A stretch of 34,380 nt of DNA, taken from positions 1 to 34,380 of the forward strand of contig NZ_LLZI01000259.1 of the NCBI RefSeq assembly GCF_001509485.1. Reading direction: 5' to 3'. Positions within the stretch are counted from its first letter, which is position 1. Every line of letters begins with the position of its first letter. Shown here piece by piece: positions 30,335 to 34,380 of this stretch. Origin of the DNA: Streptomyces sp. NRRL F-4489 (GTDB lineage: Bacteria > Actinomycetota > Actinomycetes > Streptomycetales > Streptomycetaceae). The position numbers were made by a program, and so were the translations under genes. The notes beneath the pieces are model-generated. The model saw nothing but the letters and a program-made list of their open reading frames with translations, searched no databases and was not told where the DNA came from.

Positions 30335-32914
30335 ATGAGCAACGGATTCGTGGGTCCGGAGGGGTCTGGACCGGACTCGTTTGGTGACTTTCTCGCGCGG
30401 TTCTTCGGACGTCCCGCGCAGTCGCACGGCGACGGCGGCACGCCGATGCCCCGGCAGGCGGACATCGCCCGGCTGATGAGCGGGCCGGCCCGCGACCTGG
30501 TGACCTCCGCCGCCGCGTACGCCGCCGAACACGGCAGTCCGGAGCTGGGCACCGAGCACCTGCTGCGGGCCGCGCTGAGCACCGAGCCGACCCGTACCCT
30601 GCTGCGGCAGTCCGGCGCGGACCCGGACGCGCTGGCGGCCGAGATCGACCGCAACGCCGGGTCGGGGCCGCACCAGCGGAGCGTCGCGGTGACGCCGGCG
30701 GTCAAGCGGGCGCTGCTGGGCGCGCACGAGCTGGCGCGGGGTACGGGGGCGTCGTACATCGGTCCCGAGCACGTCCTGGAGGCGCTGGCGGCGAATCCCG
30801 ATTCGGCGGCCGGGCGGATCTTGCATCTGGCGCATTTCGATCCGCAGGCCAGCGCGGGCGGGCACAGCGGTGCCGGGGCGCATCCGCCGTCCGGGTCGAG
30901 CGCCGAGCACGGGCCCGTACCGCACCACGACACGCCGACGCTGGACAAGTACAGCCGGGATCTGACGGATATGGCGCGGGCCGGGCGGATCGATCCGGTG
31001 ATCGGGCGCGAGGAGCAGATCGAGCAGACCATCGAGGTGCTGTCGCGGCGCGGGAAGAACAATCCGGTGCTGGTCGGCGACGCGGGCGTGGGGAAGACCG
31101 CGATCGTGGAGGGGCTGGCGCAGCGGCTGGCCGACGGGGAGGTGCCCGAGACGCTGGCGGGGCGGCGGATCGTGGCGCTGGACCTGACCGCGGTGGTGGC
31201 CGGTACGCGCTACCGCGGCGACTTCGAGGAGCGGATGAACAACATCATCGAGGAGGTCCGGGCGCACTCCGACGCGCTGATCGTCTTCATCGACGAGCTG
31301 CACACGGTGGTCGGGGCGGGCGGCGGCACCGGCGAGGGCGGGGCGCTGGAGGCCAGCAACATGATCAAGCCGGCGCTGGCCCGCGGTGAGCTGCACGTCA
31401 TCGGCGCCAGCACGCTGGAGGAGTACCGGCGGCACATCGAGAAGGACGCCGCGCTGGCCCGCCGCTTCCAGCCGATCCTGGTGCCGGAGCCGACGGTGCC
31501 GGACACGGTGGAGATCCTGCGCGGGCTCCAGGACCGCTACGAGGCGCACCACCAGGTGCGGTACTCCAACGAGGCGGTGCTGGCGGCCGTGGAGCTGTCC
31601 GACCGGTACATCACCGACCGGTTCCTGCCGGACAAGGCGATCGACCTGCTGGACCAGGCGGGCGCCCGGGTCCGGCTGCGGGCGGCGGCCAAGACGCCCA
31701 GCGTGCGGGATCTGGAGCGCGAGGTGGAGCAGCTGGGCCGGGACAAGGACCAGGCGGTCGCGGCCGAGCAGTACGAGCGGGCGACCGAGCTGCGGGACCG
31801 GATCGCCGCGCTCGCCGAGCAGATCCGGGTGGCGCAGGAGTCGCCGGGCGAGCGGCCGGTGGGCGGTGACGGGCGGATCGTGGAGGTGACCGCCGAGGAC
31901 ATCGCGGAGATCGTGTCGCGGCAGACCGGGGTGCCGGTGAGCAGTCTGACGGAGGAGGAGAAGGACCGGCTGCTGGGCCTGGAGGGGCGGTTGCAGAACC
32001 GCGTGATCGGGCAGGGCGACGCGGTGGCGGCGGTGTCCCAGGCGGTGCTGCGGTCCCGGGCCGGGCTGGCCGATCCCAACCGCCCGATCGGCAGTTTCCT
32101 CTTCCTGGGCCCGACCGGTGTCGGCAAGACCGAGCTGGCGCGGGCGCTGGCCGAGGCGCTGTTCGGCAGCGAGGACCGGATGGTGCGGCTGGACATGAGC
32201 GAGTACCAGGAGCGGCACACGGTCAGCCGGCTGATCGGCGCCCCGCCCGGATACATCGGACACGAGGACGCGGGCCAGCTGACCGAGGCGGTGCGGCACC
32301 ACCCGTACTCGCTGCTGCTGCTGGACGAGGTGGAGAAGGCGCACCCGGACGTCTTCAACATGCTGCTCCAGGTGCTGGACGACGGGCATCTGACGGACTC
32401 CCAGGGCCGCCGGGTGGACTTCAAGAACACCGTGATCGTGATGACCAGCAACCTCGGTTCGGAGGCGCTCAGCGGCGGCCGCGGGGTGCTGGGCTTCGGG
32501 CCGGCGGAGGGCTCGGCCGCGGACGACGGGGCCCGGGAGCGGGCGCTCGGCGCGCTGCGCGGCCACTTCCGGCCGGAGTTCCTCAACCGGCTCGACGAGA
32601 TCATCGTCTTCCGCCAGCTGACCGACGAGCAGCTGCACCAGATCACCGGGCTGCTGCTGGAGGGCACCCGCCGCCGGCTGCACGCGCAGGGCATCGCGGT
32701 GGAGTTCAGCCCGGCGGCCGTGGACTGGCTGACCCGCCGCGGCCACCAGCCGGAGTACGGGGCGCGGCCGCTGCGCCGGACCATCCAGCGCGAGGTCGAC
32801 AACCGGCTGTCGCGGCTGCTGCTGGACGGCGCGCTGGCGTCCGGCGACCGGGTCGAGGTGGAGGTGGAGGACGACGCGCTGGCGTTCCGGGCCGCGCAGG
32901 AGCACCGGCAGTGA
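30335..32914 (+). CDS. ClpC-like AAA+ unfoldase with UVR domain
   Basis: The protein has 859 residues from the ATG at 30335; the open frame further upstream is antisense to UdgX and is not coding. Order of domains: a disordered N-terminus (1-45), a double Clp_N repeat (about 50-175), AAA1 with Walker A GDAGVGKT at 248-255 and Walker B VFIDELH, a middle UVR-type coil (QYERATELRDRIAALAEQI), and AAA2 with GPTGVGKT at 592-599 and LLLDEVEKAHPDV. A GVLGFGP loop lies where ClpA/ClpC carry the ClpP-docking tripeptide, so it may feed ClpP. It lacks the long M-domain of ClpB. The ribosome site is weak. Being divergent from UdgX makes shared regulation possible, but no HspR or ClgR box was firm. Confidence 0.9.
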   Translation: MSNGFVGPEGSGPDSFGDFLARFFGRPAQSHGDGGTPMPRQADIARLMSGPARDLVTSAAAYAAEHGSPELGTEHLLRAALSTEPTRTLLRQSGADPDALAAEIDRNAGSGPHQRSVAVTPAVKRALLGAHELARGTGASYIGPEHVLEALAANPDSAAGRILHLAHFDPQASAGGHSGAGAHPPSGSSAEHGPVPHHDTPTLDKYSRDLTDMARAGRIDPVIGREEQIEQTIEVLSRRGKNNPVLVGDAGVGKTAIVEGLAQRLADGEVPETLAGRRIVALDLTAVVAGTRYRGDFEERMNNIIEEVRAHSDALIVFIDELHTVVGAGGGTGEGGALEASNMIKPALARGELHVIGASTLEEYRRHIEKDAALARRFQPILVPEPTVPDTVEILRGLQDRYEAHHQVRYSNEAVLAAVELSDRYITDRFLPDKAIDLLDQAGARVRLRAAAKTPSVRDLEREVEQLGRDKDQAVAAEQYERATELRDRIAALAEQIRVAQESPGERPVGGDGRIVEVTAEDIAEIVSRQTGVPVSSLTEEEKDRLLGLEGRLQNRVIGQGDAVAAVSQAVLRSRAGLADPNRPIGSFLFLGPTGVGKTELARALAEALFGSEDRMVRLDMSEYQERHTVSRLIGAPPGYIGHEDAGQLTEAVRHHPYSLLLLDEVEKAHPDVFNMLLQVLDDGHLTDSQGRRVDFKNTVIVMTSNLGSEALSGGRGVLGFGPAEGSAADDGARERALGALRGHFRPEFLNRLDEIIVFRQLTDEQLHQITGLLLEGTRRRLHAQGIAVEFSPAAVDWLTRRGHQPEYGARPLRRTIQREVDNRLSRLLLDGALASGDRVEVEVEDDALAFRAAQEHRQ

Positions 32915-32957
32915 GCGGCCCGGAGACTCAAGTCCGGTCAAAAGGTAGGGAGTTGAG

Positions 32958-33479
32958 CTGAACGGGCGGCGGAAGGACCGGGACCCGGGCGAGCCGGAGC
33001 TGATCCTGCCGCGCGGCCGGGACGAGACGGAGGAGCAGCGCGCCGACCGGCGGTGGACCGAACTCCTCCAGGAGGTGCGGGTCATCCAGACCGGGGTGCA
33101 GATCCTGTTCGGTTTCCTGCTCACCGTGGTGTTCACCGCGCGGTTCACCACGCTCGGTACCGCGGACCGCGTCATCTACGCGGTCACGCTGCTGCTGGGC
33201 GCCTCGACCACCGGCGCGCTGGTGGGGACGGTGACCTTCCACCGGCTGCTGGCCGGCCACCGGCTCAAACCGCAGACGGTGCTGTGGGCGGCGCGGCTGG
33301 CGCTGGTCGGGGTGGTGCTGCTGCTGGCCACGGTCGCCTCGGCGCTGCTGCTGATCCTGCGGCTGGCGCTGAACGACACGGTCGCGCCGTGGGTGGTGGC
33401 GGGGCTGGTGGCGTGGTTCGTGCTGTGCTGGTTCGTGCTGCCGGCGTGGGTGCTGCGCCGCTATTCGTCGTCGGACTGA
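32958..33479 (+). CDS. DUF6328-like membrane protein with non-standard start
   Basis: The frame is open from a TAG at 32946-32948 to TGA at 33477-33479. Conserved sequence begins well before the first usual start codon (GTG at 33075): RDETEEQRADRRWTELLQE precedes VRVIQTGVQILFGFLLTV. The strong AGGTAGGGAG ribosome site (32943-32952) is followed after 5 bases by an in-frame CTG at 32958, so I place the start there; a TTG at 32953 is out of frame and stops at once. The protein then has four membrane segments (about 45-65, 75-97, 107-128 and 140-160). Function of the family is unknown. If CTG is wrong, a one-base frameshift near the start, or the shorter 134-residue form, are the alternatives. 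Confidence 0.65.
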   Translation: MNGRRKDRDPGEPELILPRGRDETEEQRADRRWTELLQEVRVIQTGVQILFGFLLTVVFTARFTTLGTADRVIYAVTLLLGASTTGALVGTVTFHRLLAGHRLKPQTVLWAARLALVGVVLLLATVASALLLILRLALNDTVAPWVVAGLVAWFVLCWFVLPAWVLRRYSSSD

Positions 33480-33563
33480 GGCGGCCGCGGCCGGCTCTGC
33501 GGGCCGGCGGGTGCGGTGCGACGATGAGAGGGCCCGGGGGATCCGCGGAAAATGGAGGGTGCC

Positions 33564-33800
33564 ATGACGGTCTGCGAGGTCTGCGGGAACGACTACGCAC
33601 GCGGTTTCGAGGTGCGCATCGACGGCGAGTCGCACAGCTTCGACTGTGTGGAGTGCGCCGCGCATCTGCTCGCGCCGACGTGCGAGAACTGCCGGTGCCG
33701 GATCCTGGGGCACGGCCTGGAGGCGGGCGGCCGGATGTTCTGCTGTGCGCACTGCGCGCGGCTCCAGGGGGTGCGGGAGCTGGCCGACAGCGTGGCGTAG
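33564..33800 (+). CDS. 78-residue cysteine-rich zinc-ribbon/metallothionein-like protein
   Basis: The protein has 78 residues from the ATG at 33564; GGAGGG lies 4 bases before it, which favours it over the ATG at 33552. Ten cysteines occur at 4, 7, 28, 31, 40, 43, 45, 60, 61 and 64, with histidines at 24, 34, 50 and 63. The pattern CEVCGNDY ... CENCRCRILGH ... CCAHC suggests two zinc sites of ribbon or treble-clef form. Such small proteins are widespread in actinobacteria and may hold metal or act as adaptors; nothing here shows which. It has its own short upstream region and a very strong terminator downstream. Confidence 0.8.
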   Translation: MTVCEVCGNDYARGFEVRIDGESHSFDCVECAAHLLAPTCENCRCRILGHGLEAGGRMFCCAHCARLQGVRELADSVA

Positions 33801-33819
33801 GGCCGCGGTCCGTACACGC

Positions 33820-33855
33820 GATGCGGCGGCCGTCCCCGGGGACGGCCGCCGCATC
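33820..33855. terminator. Perfect 36-bp palindrome, bidirectional terminator
   Basis: Two 18-base arms (33820-33837 and 33838-33855) are perfect reverse complements with no spacer, centred on CCCCGGGG. They lie between the zinc-ribbon gene and the convergent membrane protein gene, and should fold strongly in either RNA. Confidence 0.85.
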
Positions 33856-33881
33856 CGCGCGCCGGTCTCTCCGCTCGCCGG

Positions 33882-34380
33882 TCAGACACCGGCCGGCGCG
33901 GGGGCCACCCGGCGGGGACGCAGCAGCAGCGCGGCGCCGGCCAGGCCCGCGCTGAGGATCGCCAGGCCGACGGCCAGCAGCTCGGGCCACGCCGAGGTGT
34001 CGCCCAGGCTGCTGCGCAGCGGGACCAGGACGCCGGCCCGGGACAGCGCGTGCAGCACGATCACGGTGACCGCGGCCGCCGCGCTGGCCGCCCAGACGGC
34101 GGCGGTGTCGCGCATCGCCAGGCAGCCGGCCAGCAGCAGGTACACCGCGGCGATGGTCATCGACAGGGCGTCCGACGAGCCGCCGTGGGTCTCCGCGGCG
34201 CCCACCGGCAGATGGCTCAGCCCGCACAGGGCGAGCGCGGCGGCGGCGGGCCAGCGCAGCACGGACCGCAGCACCCCGCCCATCGCCTGGCCGGGCGCCC
34301 CGGGTGCGCCGGGGGGCTGCCAGCCGCCGCCGGCCGGCGGAACGTTGGCGGACGGCCAGGGGGCGCGCTGGGGGCGGGGC
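33882..34380 (-). CDS. Membrane protein with Pro-rich N-terminus (partial)
   Basis: The stop is at 33882-33884 and the frame stays open to the window edge, so the start is outside. An ATG at 34283 exists, but the 32 codons before it read PRPQRAPWPSANVPPAGG and GWQPPGAPGAPGQA, the Pro/Gly/Gln-rich cytosolic lead of many Streptomyces membrane proteins. The frame therefore probably continues upstream. The membrane part has four segments (near 13-30, 42-60, 62-82 and 100-120 counted from the ATG) with a short basic end (RPRRVAPAPAG). No known activity. The terminator at 33820-33855 is shared with the convergent gene. Confidence 0.65.
   Translation of the reverse strand, partial: PRPQRAPWPSANVPPAGGGWQPPGAPGAPGQAMGGVLRSVLRWPAAAALALCGLSHLPVGAAETHGGSSDALSMTIAAVYLLLAGCLAMRDTAAVWAASAAAAVTVIVLHALSRAGVLVPLRSSLGDTSAWPELLAVGLAILSAGLAGAALLLRPRRVAPAPAGV

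Noticed and set aside
32920..32940. ACTCAAG half-site resembling an HspR (HAIR) box near the Clp gene end
   Set aside because: Only one half is present and it lies downstream of the ATPase gene, not before it.
1..34380. CRISPR array, tRNA/rRNA genes, transposases, phage or conjugation genes
   Set aside because: No spaced direct repeats of CRISPR type, no tRNA-like cloverleaf, and no DDE, integrase or relaxase motifs were seen.

Overview
The window is high-GC DNA (about 72% by eye) with strong G/C third-position bias, frequent GTG starts, genes that look leaderless, long mirror ORFs opposite most genes, and actinobacterial families throughout (UdgX, DUF6131- and DUF6328-like proteins, a UVR-domain Clp ATPase, PadR, TetR and LysR regulators). 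It is best read as Streptomyces or close-relative chromosome. I see no tRNA, rRNA, CRISPR array, transposase or phage module. The gene order (many single genes, regulators beside their targets, broken genes, short repeats) suggests an accessory or chromosome-arm region.

Layout. 1-4000: the tail of a sensor histidine kinase; a RibD/DHFR-like reductase; then a two-gene operon with a 4-bp ATGA overlap (an SbnA-like PLP-fold protein without its Schiff-base lysine, plus a short adenylate-forming enzyme) divergent from a LysR regulator. 4.1-7 kb: a lipoprotein amidase facing a secreted M15-like peptidase, then a frameshifted gene. 7-11 kb: a PadR/flavin-monooxygenase divergent pair, a second PadR gene, and a DUF2306 membrane protein. 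11-13.6 kb: a 90-nt structured element with a strong hairpin, an isocitrate-lyase/PEP-mutase family gene with an early TTA codon, a YciI-like gene, and a scar joining a DUF1330 fragment to a decapitated TetR gene. 13.6-21.5 kb: an AI-2E-type permease, a stand-alone LigD-type 3'-phosphoesterase divergent from a type II NADH dehydrogenase, a tiny membrane protein, an Orn/Lys/Arg decarboxylase overlapping a Fpg/Nei glycosylase, a nested tandem repeat, a hemerythrin and a single Ig-like domain protein. 21.5-25.9 kb: a Ser/Thr dehydratase, a P-loop kinase, a quinone oxidoreductase and an MFS exporter. 25.9-34.4 kb: a Cyt-like (cytolytic delta-endotoxin) protein, a 57-residue protein, a LysR regulator, a PP2C/SpoIIE phosphatase, UdgX divergent from a ClpC-like ATPase, a DUF6328-like protein with no normal start codon, a ten-cysteine zinc-ribbon protein and a partial membrane protein.

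Themes. DNA repair and oxidative stress recur (UdgX, Fpg/Nei, LigD-PE, hemerythrin, NDH-2, Clp ATPase). The candidates for something undescribed are the degenerate SbnA-like/adenylation pair, the Cyt-like toxin, the structured element at 11074-11193, and a short interspersed motif (CCAGGCA, with a full palindrome GTGCCTGGCAC) that is dense in the first 13 kb and present at points where a gene loses its frame.
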